Shown here piece by piece: positions 8,272-22,100 of a DNA stretch of 55,083 bases (the first letter of the stretch is position 1; each line of letters starts with the position of its first letter). The notes beneath the pieces are model-generated. The model was not told where the DNA came from. It was given only the letters and a program-made list of their open reading frames with translations, and searched no databases. The stretch spans positions 52,152 to 107,234 of the forward strand of contig NZ_KL543986.1 in NCBI RefSeq assembly GCF_000711895.1, written 5' to 3'. The DNA is from Photorhabdus australis DSM 17609 (GTDB taxonomy: Bacteria > Pseudomonadota > Gammaproteobacteria > Enterobacterales > Enterobacteriaceae). Position numbers and translations under genes: made by a program.

Positions 8272-9417
8272 ATGGAAACTGTAGATTACTTTGCCCAACT
8301 GAGATCAAAATTGACCTCTTTTCTTTTTCTCAATGGCGATGGGCTGACTGTTTCTCGTCTGGGGCTTTCGATTACCCTGTTTTTTAAACAGGGCTACACG
8401 CTGGAGAAAAAGCAACGTATTCTGGCCTGTTATCGTCGCTTTCGTGAAGAGTTTGGCACTCACTTGCGTTTTCACCGTCATGAGCTGGAAGGGCTAAAAA
8501 AATATTCACCGGAAAATATTGCCAAAGTGGAAGAAGGCATTCTTAATCAGAAAAAAAATCAGCCCTCTAGCTGGGTAGTTAGCGATGCTAAAAACATCTA
8601 TGAAGCCCCTCACTATCTGATGCGTTACCTGGATTCCCGGGAAATTGATGGTGATGATGATAGCTCTTACCTGAGTCTGACACTGCCCTGGGATTATCTG
8701 AAAGAACCAGAGGGCATGACTCGTTTTATGGCGTGGCTGGACTTTCTGTGTGAACAACTCGAACCCGACAGTGGGGACTGTGGTTATTGTCTGGTCCTGC
8801 CCAGAGATTACCATGACTACTTTCCTTTAGAGTACCAACTGGCGCAACGTTACCCTTCCCTGCAGGTGAACTCAACGGTTCATACTGCGGTATTACAGTA
8901 TGAGCATTCCATCCGTAGTATTAACTGGATCACCCTGCTGTCCAAACGCTTTGTAAGACGTCTGGGCGGCGAAGTCTGGATACGCAAAACACTGGCTCGT
9001 TACCCGGATGTGGTGATTAGTCCTTACTCCAATGGTCTGATGATACGGGCGGGTAAATACCCAGATCTGACCCCGCTGCCGGGCAGTGTCCCGGAGAGTT
9101 ATTTTGCCATTAATCAGCTGATACGCCCGATACGGGTTATCCCCCGTGAAGGTCATTCTCTGCATTTTTATGGGGCGGGTCATTTTACGACAGCTTCCAC
9201 TCTGGCCTGGTATGCCCGTTATGACCGTGAACCTCTGCATATCACACCACTCCGGGCTGGCTATCCAGCACGGGTCAGCGGATTCTGGCGAACAGACAGA
9301 CTCCCCGGAAAACTGTATTTCTTTGCTCAGGGTGCCATAGCTTTTGACATCGAAGGTGCAGAATCAGGGACAACCATGTGGCATCTGGTACGAGAGGCGG
9401 CAAGTATCGCGGAATAA
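8272..9417 (+). CDS. DUF3396-family immunity protein to the VRR-Nuc effector
   Basis: This 381-residue DUF3396 protein starts METVDYFAQLRSKL, 15 bp after the nuclease stop, behind an ACGGAGAAAATA ribosome site. Family features include the early SRLGLSITLFFKQGYT and the central LPWDYL and DFLCEQLEPDSGDCGYCL. It also carries YYARYDREPL-like and GFWRTDRLPGKLYFF segments towards the C-terminus. DUF3396 proteins (TsiV type) bind and block nuclease effectors in the cytoplasm; there is no signal peptide, as expected for protection against a DNase. Cognate pairing is inferred from adjacency. A truncated tandem copy follows. Confidence 0.8.
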   Translation: METVDYFAQLRSKLTSFLFLNGDGLTVSRLGLSITLFFKQGYTLEKKQRILACYRRFREEFGTHLRFHRHELEGLKKYSPENIAKVEEGILNQKKNQPSSWVVSDAKNIYEAPHYLMRYLDSREIDGDDDSSYLSLTLPWDYLKEPEGMTRFMAWLDFLCEQLEPDSGDCGYCLVLPRDYHDYFPLEYQLAQRYPSLQVNSTVHTAVLQYEHSIRSINWITLLSKRFVRRLGGEVWIRKTLARYPDVVISPYSNGLMIRAGKYPDLTPLPGSVPESYFAINQLIRPIRVIPREGHSLHFYGAGHFTTASTLAWYARYDREPLHITPLRAGYPARVSGFWRTDRLPGKLYFFAQGAIAFDIEGAESGTTMWHLVREAASIAE

Positions 9418-9454
9418 CAGATTATCCACCGCTTCATAATGAACGGAGAAAATA

Positions 9455-9760
9455 ATGGAAACTGTAGATTACTTTGCCCAACTGAGATCACAATTGACCT
9501 CCTTTCTTTTTCTCAATGCCGATGGGCTGACTGTTTCCCGTCTGGGACTCTCGATTACCCTGTTTTTTAAACAGGGCTACACTCAGGAGAAAAAGCAACA
9601 CATTCTGGCCTGTTATCGTCGCTTTCGCGAAGAATTTGGTACTCACCTGCGTTTTCATAGCCATTCACTGAAAGGGTTAAGCAAATATTCACCGGAGAAT
9701 ATTATTAAGATGGAGGAAGGTATTCTCGCCAGGAAAAAAACCAGCTCTGTGGTTGTATAG
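9455..9760 (+). pseudogene. Truncated tandem copy of the DUF3396 immunity gene
   Basis: The first 90-odd codons repeat the preceding gene nearly exactly (METVDYFAQLRSQLTSFLFL), including the same ACGGAGAAAATA leader, so this is a recent tandem duplication. Similarity stops at about codon 95, in the AAAAA-rich stretch after GILARKK, and a TAG ends the frame after 101 residues instead of 381. The DUF3396 core is missing, so I treat it as a remnant; a short orphan product is possible but without expected function. The frame stays open past the TAG for another 75 codons of unrelated sequence (next entry). Confidence 0.75.
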
Positions 9761-9988
9761 GTCACAGGTAATGATCCAAATCTACATCTCTATATCAACA
9801 TCAACCAATACCTGCTCTCTACGCTCATTGGCGAGTCGAACGCTGGCTGGTTACGATTTAGGATCGCAACAGGGTATCCAGCCCCAGAGTTAACGGTTGC
9901 CATCGGGTTCTTTTTTAGTTCACTAATGCTTGCACTAGTATCTGATAAAATTATGTCAGCCATAGAAATACGCCAAAAGACTTGTTAA
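9761..9988 (+). other. Coding-like 3' fragment of an unrelated gene fused after the truncated immunity copy
   Basis: In the same frame as the truncated copy, 75 codons stay open from just after the TAG (9758-9760) to a TAA at 9986-9988. The translation includes NDPNLHLYININQYLLSTL, a hydrophobic segment TVAIGFFFSSLMLALVS, and a charged tail IMSAIEIRQKTC. It does not resemble the parent immunity protein. It looks like the tail of another small, possibly membrane-associated protein left by recombination. I do not recognise it. Confidence 0.35.
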
Positions 9989-10039
9989 CAGGTCTTAAAT
10001 TAGCTCTTTTTAAATGGGTAGAGAGCGATGATCCAAAAT

Positions 10040-10069
10040 CAGCACCGAAGTCATCAATATTCGGTGCTG
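10040..10069. terminator. Hairpin terminator between immunity locus and gxpS
   Basis: CAGCACCGAA (10040-10049) pairs perfectly with TTCGGTGCTG (10060-10069) across a 10-base loop. TTTATT follows on the plus strand. It lies between the plus-strand effector module and the minus-strand NRPS, which converge here, so it may serve both. The T-tract is weak on either side. Confidence 0.6.
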
Positions 10070-10186
10070 TTTATTCAGCATAAAGTGTTCGGCTGCGATA
10101 AGAATGTTTAACCGAACAACTTTAATCATCAGCGGATGACAATCAATATTGCGCCCTGCTCCTGTAATGTTACTGACATTACAACA

Positions 10187-13100
10187 TTACAGCGCTTCTG
10201 CTTCACAATGCATTGCCAACGCCCTGCTTAAGGTCTTAGCCAAAATAGTTTTATTCTCACTATCTTCCATCAAACTAAAATGGTCACCCGGCACAGAAGT
10301 GAGTTGTAGCGAAGAATCGGGCACTATCTGTTCCCAACCTAACGATGGCTCCATATTTACAGACTGTAGTGCAACATCAGTAACGAAAGGTATCTGTGGG
10401 TAAGATTCCATTGCATAGAATTGATGTAGCTTAATCGCTAATGCTTGTGGTTCATAATCTTTGACCAGCTGTACATAATTTCCCATCTGTTCCCACCGTT
10501 TTGCAATTAAGTCAGGACGCAGATTTGACGGGTACAATTCCAGTTCCTGTGCTGCTGCAATAAATTGCACCAAGTCCAATGCATCCATTTTCTGGTGTAA
10601 CGCCTCAATTTTCTGGGGATATTTATCCACTGATTGCCTTGCCAATTCCGCAAGAAATTGAAGTTTCGGCTGAACAACACGAGTCTTGAAGCGATGAGGA
10701 GCGGGCGTGTCAATCAAGCCTAAGAAATTCACCGTTTCACCGGCATTCAAAAGCTGCTGAGCAATGGCATAAGCCAATACGCCACCAGAAGAGTAACCAT
10801 ATATTCGGTACGGTCCTTGCTGCTGAATCGCCTTCATAAAGGTGATCATTCTGGTCGCCAGTACCTCAATAGTCGATGCTTGTTCTTCATTAATCGACGG
10901 CCAGGGTAATGCATAAATCGGGTAATCCGACTGTATATGCTGGGCCAGTCCGAAAACATAGGAATAATCATCCATCCCGCTGGGAACAAAGAATAGCGGC
11001 GGTTCAGTTCCGTCAGGTCGCACAGGTATCGCACTTCTTTGCGATGGAGATAGCGATTCTGATGTGATTTCCGCTACCAGCTCAGCCAACACAGGGAATT
11101 GGAACAAATTATTCAATGTGCAAATCAAACCACGCTCCGCAGCAAGGTTTATCATCCGCATGGCAAGCAGCGAATGTCCACCCAGCGCAAAGAAATTGTC
11201 GTACCGACCTATTTGCTTCACTCCGAGTAACTTACTCCAGACATCTGCCAGGATAATCTCAACTTCACCTCGTGGCGCTTCATAGATCTGACGAGCAAAA
11301 GCAGTCTGATCAGGTACAGGCAGCGCCCGGCGATCCAGTTTGCCGTTAGGTGTCAAAGGGAATGCATCCAGACGCACAAAAGCTGCCGGCACCATGTAGT
11401 CAGGCAATCGTGTTCTCAGATGATTATGTAGATGAGTAGCTAATCCGTTAGCGGCTTCTGCTACCACATAGGCAACCAGCCGTTTTTCCTGTCCATCCCC
11501 CTGCGCTAAAACAATAGCCTCACGCACCGCTGGATATTCAGTTAATCGGGCTTCGATTTCACCCGGTTCAATTCGGAAACCGCGAATTTTAACCTGCTGA
11601 TCGTTACGGCCGACAAACACCAGATTGCCATCCGGCAAGTAACGCGCCAAATCGCCAGTTCGGTACATGCGGGCATCCGGTGTGTCACTAAATGGATCAG
11701 TCAGGAAGCGCTCCGCAGTTAAGTCAGAACGATTGAGATAACCACGCGCTACACCGATACCACCGAGATACAATTCCCCCACCGCTCCCAACGGTACTGG
11801 CTGGCCGTAAGCGTCCAGCAGATAAACATAAGTGTTGGCCGTCGGGCGTCCAATCGGGATTAATGCCTCCGTATAATCAGACGGGCAACGCCAGGTAGTG
11901 GCGCACACGGTGATTTCTGTCGGACCATAAGCATTGAACAAGGTTGCCCGCCCACTCAGCGCCTGCAGCAGTGTCGTACCCGGTGCTTCACCACCTAATA
12001 TCAACGTCGGTTTTATGGTTATCTCCGGTAAATCAGCACCATCCCGAAGCAGAGCCGGTGTCAGACAAGCGTGAGTTACCGCCTGTTGCTCCAGATAATG
12101 CCAGAGACGAAGTGAGTCCTGACGAACGGTATCGGCAGGAATGTCCAGCGTGGCACCACCACACAGCGCCATCATGATTTCCCAAACGCTAGCATCAAAA
12201 CCAAATGAGGCAAACTGCAACATCCGACTCTCGGCACGAATATCAAACTGGGTGATTTTATCCCAGATGAGGTTAACCAGCCCGCGATGTTCAACCATTA
12301 CCCCTTTTGGCATGCCCGTCGAGCCAGAGGTATAAATCACATACGCCAAATGCTGCGAGGTTAAAGTAGGTATTTGTGGGTTGTTATCCGGCTGATCAGG
12401 CAGAATATTCGGATCAAGTACCGTGAATCTTATAAGCGCTTGTTCACCCAGCGCAGCACGTCCAGTATTATCCACCAGCACTACTGACGGGGCAGCATCA
12501 TCCAGCATATAAGCCAGACGATCACCCGGGTAAGTTGGATCTAATGGTACATAGGCTCCACCCGCTTTCAGTACTGCCAGCAAGCCTACGACCATTGCCG
12601 GTGAACGGGTCACACAAATTGCCACCCGCTGATCTGGTGTTATCCCCAATGCGATCAATTGATGGGCTAATCGGTTAGCCCGGTCGTTCAATTGCGCATA
12701 ACTGAGGGTTTGTTCTTCATACACCAGAGCCGTCGCATCCGGTTTTTTCTCCGCCTGTTGCTCAAACAGTTGATGAATACACAATGGGTCAGGACACGCA
12801 ATTTCTGTCGCATTCCAGGTTTTCAGCAACAAATTCCTCTCTGCTGCTGGCAAAATTTCCAGCGTCCTGACTGGCGTTTCCGCGGCGTGTTCAAGTGCCT
12901 CCACCAAGCTCTCCAGTGCCTGTTGCATATAGCCGCACACACGTTCCGCATCAAATGGCTGGGCAATTTGAGCTGTCAGTCCCAACGATTCACCAAAATC
13001 TTCCACCGACAGGGTAAACGGATAGTTAGTTCGCTCTTTCGCACCAAGAAATTCAACACCACTCATGATTTCATTCGACGTCGCCAGCAATGCATTATGC

Positions 13101-16100
13101 CGATAGTTCAACAAGGTACTAAAAAGTGGGGTTCCACCTTGTACACCACTGCAACGCTGAGCCAGCGCCAGTGACGCATGTTCATGCTCCAACAAGCCAG
13201 CCAACCGACTATGAGCGGCCTGTACACTCTCTCGAACTGAAGTACCATTGATGTCCAATCGTAGCGGCAAGGTATTGATAAACAGCCCCATACCGTTATC
13301 AGCCCCTTCACCCGCCGCCATGCGTCCAAACAGCACAGTGCCGAACACCACCTGTTCCTGTCCACTGGTACGCGACAATACTTGTGCCCAAGCCAGATGA
13401 CACAAAGCCGCCAGACTGACACCAAGACGTCGGGCCTGACCACGCAAGCGGTTATTCAGTCCGTCTGTCAGTATCCGACGTGATTCCGTTATCTGCGAGC
13501 CATCATGACGTACCTCTGTCAATCCGAATGGCAGTGTAGGCTCGTCCACCCCGGCCAACATGTCGGTAAAGAAGCGAGTATGTTCCTCCTGACTGATCCC
13601 CAACCGGGCCTGAGCCACCAGATTGCGGAAAGGTGCCGGAGCCGGCAGATTATTCTCCTGACCAGCGAGATACACCCGAACTTCACTGTCCATCACATCC
13701 AGCGTTGTATGATCACCAATCAGGTGGTGCATCAGCTGCAACACAATCCAACGACCATCGGCCTCCTGTGCTATCACAAAGCGTAAAAGCGGAGCCTGAC
13801 TCAAGTCGATACGATACTGGCGTGGATCAAAAAGTTGGGCTAATTGATCGCTAATCGGCCCATCAGTCGGATTCAACACCAGTTCAGTCACCTGCAATTG
13901 AGCCTGACGATAGACTACCTGAGCCGGAACAGAGATTCCTTCCCAAGTAAAAGCCGTGCGCAGGATATCATGGCGATCAATCACCTTCTGAACCGCGATC
14001 AGATAACGGTCCAACAAAGCTCGGTCAGCAAAAGCCATTTGCCCCGCTAACAGATACGGATCACCCTCGTCTGCTAGCAGATGGTGGAACAGAATGCCGT
14101 CCTGTAACGGCGATAAAGCATAGATATCCTGAATATTGGCGATCCCGCCCGGTACTTGCTCGATAATATGGTCAATCTCAGACTGGGTGAGATCAATCAA
14201 CGGTAACATCTCTGGCGTCAATGCTGTCGTTGTCGATGTAATAACATTAGCAGGGATGGCCTTAGCCTGATTCGACTTCAAGGTTTGGGCCAATTCAGAC
14301 AACACCGGAGATTGAAACAGATCACGCACTGCCAGCGTTAATCCAACGTTACGCAGGCGTTCAACCATCCGCACCGCCAGCAGCGAATGACCACCCAGAG
14401 CAAAGAAGCTGTCGTGTCGGCTGATCTGTTCAATCCCCAATAACTCACGCCAAATAGTCGCCAGTGTCGTTTCTGTATCCCCTTGCGGAGCTGCATAAAC
14501 CTGACGGGCAAAATCATTCTGATCAGGTTCCGGCAAGGCCCGGCGATCCAACTTGCCGTTAGGCGTTAGCGGGAATGCATCCAGGCGTACAAAGGCCGCT
14601 GGTACCATGTAATCAGGCAGAACTGCACTTAAGTCAGTACGCAAGCGGTTAACCAGGCCATCATCTTCGTCTGCCACTACATAGGCAACCAGACGTTTTT
14701 GTTGCTCATCCCCTGATGCCAACACCAGCGCTTCGCATACTGCGGGATGTTCTGTCAATCGGGCTTCAATTTCACCCGGTTCAATCCTGAAACCCCGGAT
14801 TTTAATCTGCTGATCGTTACGACCAACAAACACCAAATTGCCGTCCGGCAGATAACGAACCAAATCCCCGGTGCGGTACATCCGTGCATCAGCTGCATCA
14901 CTAAATGGATCAATCAAGAAACGTTCGTCAGTCAGTTCAGGGCGATTGAGATAACCACGCGCCACTCCCGCACCACCAATGTACAATTCACCTACCGCTC
15001 CCAGCGGTACCGGTTGGCCATAGTCATCCAACAGATAAACCCGCGTATTGGCTGTCGGGCGCCCAATGGGAATAGACCCTTCTATGTAATCTGAAGGACA
15101 GCGCCAGGCGGTGGCACAAACGGTTATCTCTGTCGGACCATAGGCATTGAATAACGTTGCCCGACCACATAGTGTCTGAAGTAGCGCCACACTGGGCGCT
15201 TCACCGCCCAATATCAATGTTGGTTTTATGGTCATCACGGGTAAATCAGCCCCATCCCGGAGCAGAGCCGGTGTCAGGCAAGCGTGTGTCACTGTCTGTT
15301 CTTCCAGATAACGCCAGAGATTATTCGGATCTTGACGCACGGTGTCCGCAGGAATAGCCAGACTAGCACCACTTCCTAACACCATCATGATTTCCCAGAC
15401 ACTGGCATCAAAACCAAATGAAGCAAACTGCAACATTCGGCTATGGGAGTGAATATCAAACTGGGCAATTTTATCCCGGATAAGATTGACCAGCCCACGA
15501 TGCTCAACCATTACCCCTTTCGGTGTACCGGTCGAACCGGAAGTGTAAATCACATACGCCAGATGACGAGAGGTCAGTGCGGATATCTGTGGGTTACGGT
15601 CCAACGGGTCAGGCAACAAATTCGGATCAAGTACCATCATCCCCGAAAGCTTCTGCTCATCTAACGCTGTACGCCCAACATGATCGGCCAATAACATAAC
15701 GGGTGCCGCATCGGTCAAAATATGTGACAAACGTTCGCCCGGATAAGCTGGGTCCAGTGGCACATAAGCCCCACCTGCTTTCAGCACGGCCAATAATCCT
15801 ACTACTCGCGCCGGAGAGCTTGCGACACAAATAGCTACCCGTTGATCTGGCGATACGCCTGACTTAATAAGCTGATGTGCTAACCGATTCGCGCGTGAGT
15901 TCAATTCGGCATAGCTGAGAGTTTGGTTCTCATATATCAGTGCCGTAGCGCCGGGGTTTTTCTCTACCTGCTGCTCAAACAGCTGATGAATGCACAGTTG
16001 ATCAGGATACGATGCTTCGGTTGCATTCCATGTTTTCAGCAATAATGTACGTTCAGTTTCAGGCAAGATTCCCAATGTCTGTACCGGCGTCTCTGGCTCC

Positions 16101-19100
16101 TGTTCAAGCACCTCCACCAGACTTTCTAACGCCTGCTGCATATAACCGCATATCCGTTCCGGATCAAACGGTTGCACCACCTGAGCCGTTAGCCCCAGAT
16201 CGGAACCGCCATCTTCTACCGACAAGACAAATGGATAGTTAGTTCGCTCCTGAGCGCCCAAGAATTCAATCCCGCTCATGATTTCATCCGGCGTCACTGG
16301 TTGCGTATTATGCCGATAATTCAGTAGCGCATTGAAAAGTGGTGTACCGCTGGCTACTCCGCTGCAACGCTGAGCCAACGCCAAAGATGCATGTTCATGC
16401 TCCAATAATCCTGCCAATCGGGTATGTGCTGTACGTACACTATCCTGTACCGAAGTATCATCGATATCCAGCCGCAACGGTAACGTATTGATAAACAACC
16501 CCATCCCGCTATCAGCCCCTTCACCTGCTTGCATACGCCCAAACAATACGGTGCCAAATACCACTTGTGTCTGCCCGCTGGTCCGCGACAACACCTGCGC
16601 CCAGGCCAGATGGCACAGCGCCGCCACACTGACACCCAAACGCCGAGCCTGACCACGTAAGCGATCATTCAGCCCAGCTGTCAGCATCCGATGCGACTCC
16701 ACCACCTGGGTACCGTCATGGTGTATTTCCGTCAGCCCGAATGGGAGAGTTGGTTCAACCACGTCAGATAACATGTCGGTAAAGAAGCGAGTATGTTCTT
16801 CCTGACTGACCCCAAACTGAGCCTGAGCCACCAAATTGCGGAAAGGAACTGGCGCAGGTAAGCTGTTTTGCTGTCCAGTAAGATACGCCTGCACTTCGCT
16901 GTTCATCACTTCCAGCGTGGTGTGATCGCCAATCAAGTGATGTAGCAATTGCAGTAGAATCCAGCGACCATCGGCCTGCTGCGCAATAACAAAACGTAAC
17001 AATGGCGCCTGACTCAAGTCGATACGGTGCCGGCGTGGGTCAAAACGTTGGGACAGTTGATCACTGACAAGCCCGTCAGCCGGATCAAGTGTCAGTTCAG
17101 TCACAAATAAAAGCGCCTGACGGCAGACTACTTGAGCCGGAACAGACAATCCTTGCCAGACAAAGGCGGTGCGCAGGATATCATGGCGGTCAACCACTTG
17201 CTGAACGGCGGCCAGATAACGGTCCAGCAACTGTCTGTCTGCAAAAGCCTGTTGAGTGATTAGCAGATAAGGATCTCCCTCATTTGCCAGCAAATGGTGG
17301 AACAAGATGCCATCCTGTAACGGTGACAACGCATAGATATCCTGAATGTTACTCACCCCTCCCGGCACCTGATCAACGATGCGGTCAATTTCAAGCTGAG
17401 TCAAATCAATCAACGGCAACATTGCCGGGGTCAGTGTAGCCGTATCCGGTGTAATACCGTTGTCAGGCACCTTGATTTCACGATGTTGATCCAAGGACTG
17501 AGCCAATACACTCAATGTCGGATACTGGAATAGTGCCTGTACCGATATTCCCAGCCCGCTACGTCGCAAACGTTCAATCATTTTTACAGCAAGCAACGAG
17601 TGACCACCCAAGGCAAAAAAGCTGTCATGCCGGCTGATCTGCTCAACTTCCAGTAATTCACTCCAGATAGTCGCCAGAGCCGTCTCAATTTCTCCTTGCG
17701 GCGCCTGATAAATCTGACGAGCAAGGGCATTCTGATCAGGCGCTGGCAACGCCAGACGATCCAATTTGCCATTCGGCGTCAGCGGAAAGGCATCCAGACG
17801 CACAAAAGCCGCTGGAACCATATAATCAGGCAAAATTGTACTCAGATGTTCACGCAATCTCATTGCCAATCCATCGTCGGCTTCTGCCACTACATAGGCA
17901 ACTAATCGCTTATCCTGCCCATCACCCAATGCTAATACCAGCGCTTCACTCACTGCTGGGTATTCGGTCAACCGGGCTTCAATTTCTCCCGGTTCAATGC
18001 GGAAACCCCGGATTTTAACCTGCTGGTCATTACGACCAACAAACACGACATTGCCATCCGGCAAGTAACGGGCCAAATCCCCGGTCCGGTACATCCGTGC
18101 ACCGGCTTTATGACTGAACGGATCAGTCAGGAAACGTTCAGCCGTTAATTCTGGACGATTGAGGTAACCGCGTGCCACTCCCGCACCACCAATATACAAC
18201 TCACCGACCACTCCCAGCGGTACCGGCTGCCCGTGTTTATCCAGCAGGTAGATACATTTATTCGCCGTCGGACGCCCTATCGGCGTTAACCGCCCCATAT
18301 AGTCTGGCGGGCAATCCCAGGTAGTAGCACAAACGGTTGTTTCCGTTGGCCCATAAGCATTGAACAGATTTGCCCGATTACACAGGGCTTGAAACAGTGC
18401 CAGGCCAGGGGCTTCTCCGGCAAATATTAACGTGGGTTTTACTGTTATCGCCGGTAAACCAGCGCCATCATGGAACATAGCCGGTGTCAGACAAGCATGC
18501 GTCACGGCCTCGTCCTCCAGATAATGCCACAAGCGACATGGATCCTGACGGACTGTCTCAGACGGAATGACCAAAATGGCCCCACTACTCAACGCCATCA
18601 TGATTTCCCAGACACTGGCATCGAAACCAAATGAAGCAAATTGCAACATCCGACTGGCAGCACAAAGGTTAAACTGCGCGTTTTGTGTTAGCGTCAGGTT
18701 AACCACACCATGATGTTCAACCATTACCCCTTTCGGCCTGCCAGTAGAGCCAGACGTATAAATCACATACGCCAGATGCCGGGAGGTCAATTCAGGTACC
18801 TGCGGGTTGTTGTCCGGCTGATCCGGCTGGATATTTGGATCAAGCGCCATCAGCGTCGCCATAACCTCCTCCGCCAGCGCTGCCTGTCCGGCATCATCCG
18901 CCAGCAAAATAGCCGGGGCTGCATCAGTTAACATATAAGTCAGACGTTCACCGGGATACGTTGGGTCCAACGGCACATAAGCGCCACCCGCTTTCAATAC
19001 AGCTAATAACCCGACCACCCGGGCGAGTGAACGAGCCGCACAAATCGCTACCCGATGATCCGGTTTCACGCCGAGTACAATAAGCTGATGAGCCAGCCGA

Positions 19101-22100
19101 TTAGCGCGAGCATTGAGTTCCGCATAGCTCAACGTCTGATTTTCATACTTCACCGCGATAGCATCTGGGGTTTTCTCTGCTTGTTGTTCAAACAATTGGT
19201 GAACACACAGCTGTTCAGGATATGGCTCTTCAGTCTGGTTCCAGCTTTCCAGCAATAATGTCCGCTCAGTGGATGACAAGATATTGATAGCTGTGGCAGA
19301 TTGTTGAGGATTGCTCACCATCGCTCGCAATATGGCCTGCAAATAACCAACCTGCCTTTCAATCGTTTTTCGGTCGAATAAAACAGCAGAATAGGTCAAT
19401 TCCCCTATAACCTCGCCATCCTTCTCCGCCAATTCCAGTTGCAGATCGAATTTAGCGATATCGTACTCCTGACCAACCGGAGTTACCGACAATCCTGGCA
19501 GTTGCCATTCCTCAGTTTCTGCTTCCTGCCAAGCAAACATCACCTGAAACAGCGGGGTATGTTCTGTGCTACGTGGCGGTTGTACGATCTCAACAACTTG
19601 TTCAAAGGGCAGATCCTGATGATCCTGTGCTTCCAGTGTCGTCTGTCGCACACGCTGGAGCAGCGTTATCATGTCCGGCGTACCCGATAAATCGATGCGC
19701 AATGCCAGGGTATTGACAAAGAACCCGATTAGCGACTCAATTTCCCGCCGGTTGCGATTGGCACTCGGTATGCCGATCACCAGATCATCCTGTCCCGATA
19801 GACGTGACAACAATGCAGCCCAGGCGGTCAACAATGTCATAAACAGTGTCGTACCCTGCTGTTGTCCCAGCTGCTTCAAAGCCTGTACCAACGAGGCATC
19901 AACGTGGACGGGTATCCGGCCTCCGGTAAATGACTGCTGAGATGGGCGTGGCCGATCGGTGGGTAATTCAAGCAATACCGGCGCATCTGCCAGCACACGG
20001 TGCCAGTAATCACGCTGAGCCTGTAATCCTTCACTTAAGAAAACTTTCCGCTGCCATGCCGCGTAATCAGGATATTGAATCATCAATGGCGGCAACGGAT
20101 CAGGCAGTTGTTTCAAACAAGCGACATAAAGTGCGCTCAATTCTGATTTTAGTATTCCTACAGACCAGCCATCAGAAACAATATGATGCTGGGTCAGCAA
20201 AAATACATAATCATCGTTCGCCAGCTGTACCAGAGCAGAACGGATTAACGGCCCGCGAGCCAGATTAAACGGCATTTCAGCTTCTTGTTCACACAGGTAT
20301 TTAAGCTGTTTATCCACGTCAAACGCTTTACGCAGATCATATTTTTTCACCGGCAAGCCGAATTCTGTCGGCAACAGCTCAACTTGCGGTTGCCCATTAA
20401 CAGTGATGAAGACCGAACGTAAAGCTTCGTGGCGGGCAAACAGGCGATTCAGCGCCTGCTGCCAGGCATCGATGTCAAGCTGACCACGTAAACGCAGTGT
20501 TAAAGGGATATGATAAGTTTCACTGACACCTTCAAACTGCGCCAGGAACCACAGGCGCTGTTGAGCAAATGACAGCGGTAGCTCGCCGTCATGGGGGGTC
20601 GGTACGATAGCAGGCAACACACGACGACTCTGTTCATTAAGCCGTGCACTCACCACCTCAGCCAAAGCCATCAAAGAGGATGATTGAAACAATGTAGTCA
20701 GCGGCAGCTGGACACCGAAATCAGCCACACGGTTCATTACTCGTACTGCCAGCAATGAATGGCCGCCTAGTGCAAAGAAATCGTCATTGCGACCGATTTG
20801 CTCAATCTCCAGCAATTCACACCAGATAGCCGCCAGTGCAATTTCAATCTCGCCTTGTGGTGCCTGGTAAATTTGTCGGGCGAAGGCATCCTCCCCCGGC
20901 ACCGGTAATGCCTGACGGTTCAGCTTGCCATTAGGCGTCAGCGGGAAGGCATCCAAACGTACAAAGGCGGCTGGTACCATATAATCAGGCAAGATTGTAC
21001 TCAGATGGGCACGCAAATTGTTAACCAGTCCATCATCCGGTTCAGCCACAACATAAGCCACCAAACGCTTAGCCAATCCGTCACCCAACGCTAATACCAA
21101 CGCTTCACGGATCGCCAGATGTTCAGTCAATCGTGCTTCGATTTCTCCCGGCTCAATCCGGAAGCCGCGAATTTTAATCTGCTGATCATTACGACCAATA
21201 AATACCAAATTGCCATCTGGTAGGTAGCGAACCAAATCCCCAGTGCGGTACATCCGGGCATTGGCAACCCCACTAAATGGATCGGTCAGGAAACGTTCGT
21301 CAGTCAGATCAGGTAGATTGAGATAGCCACGCGCGACACCCTCACCACCAATATATAACTCACCGACAGCGCCCAATGGCACTGGCTGACCGTGAGCATC
21401 CAGCAGATAAAGCCGTGTATTAGCCGTCGGACGCCCAATAGGAATCAATGTATCCTTATAATTTGACGGACAACGCCAGGCGGTGGCACAAACCGTTATT
21501 TCTGTCGGGCCATAAGCGTTGAACAATATTGCCCGGCTGCTCAGCGTCTGGAGTAATGCGGCACCGGGAGCTTCCCCACCCAGTATCAAGGTGGGTTTTA
21601 TTGCTATCATCGGTAAATCAGCCCCATCCCGAAGCAAGGCCGGAGTCAAGCAGGCATGCGTCACCGACTGTTCTTCCAGATAATGCCAGAGTCTACGCGA
21701 ATCCTGACGAACCGTGTCGTCAGGAATAACCAGACTCGCCCCTCCGGCCAGTGCCATCATGATTTCCCAAACACTGGCATCAAAGCCAAATGAAGCGAAC
21801 TGCAACATCCGGCTCTCAGCACGAACATTAAACTGGGTGATTTTATCCCGGATAAGATTGACCAACCCACAATGTTCAACCATCACCCCTTTCGGAATGC
21901 CGGTCGAACCAGAAGTGTAAATCACATACGCCAAATGGCGGGAGGTCAACGCAGGTATCTGTGGATTGTTGGCCGGATGGTCTGGCAGCGTATTGGGATC
22001 AAGTATGATCAGCCCTGAGACCACATCCTCACCTAATGCCGCACGTCCGGCGTTATCTGCCAGCAAAATAGCCGGTGTCGCATCGGTCAAAATATGTAAC

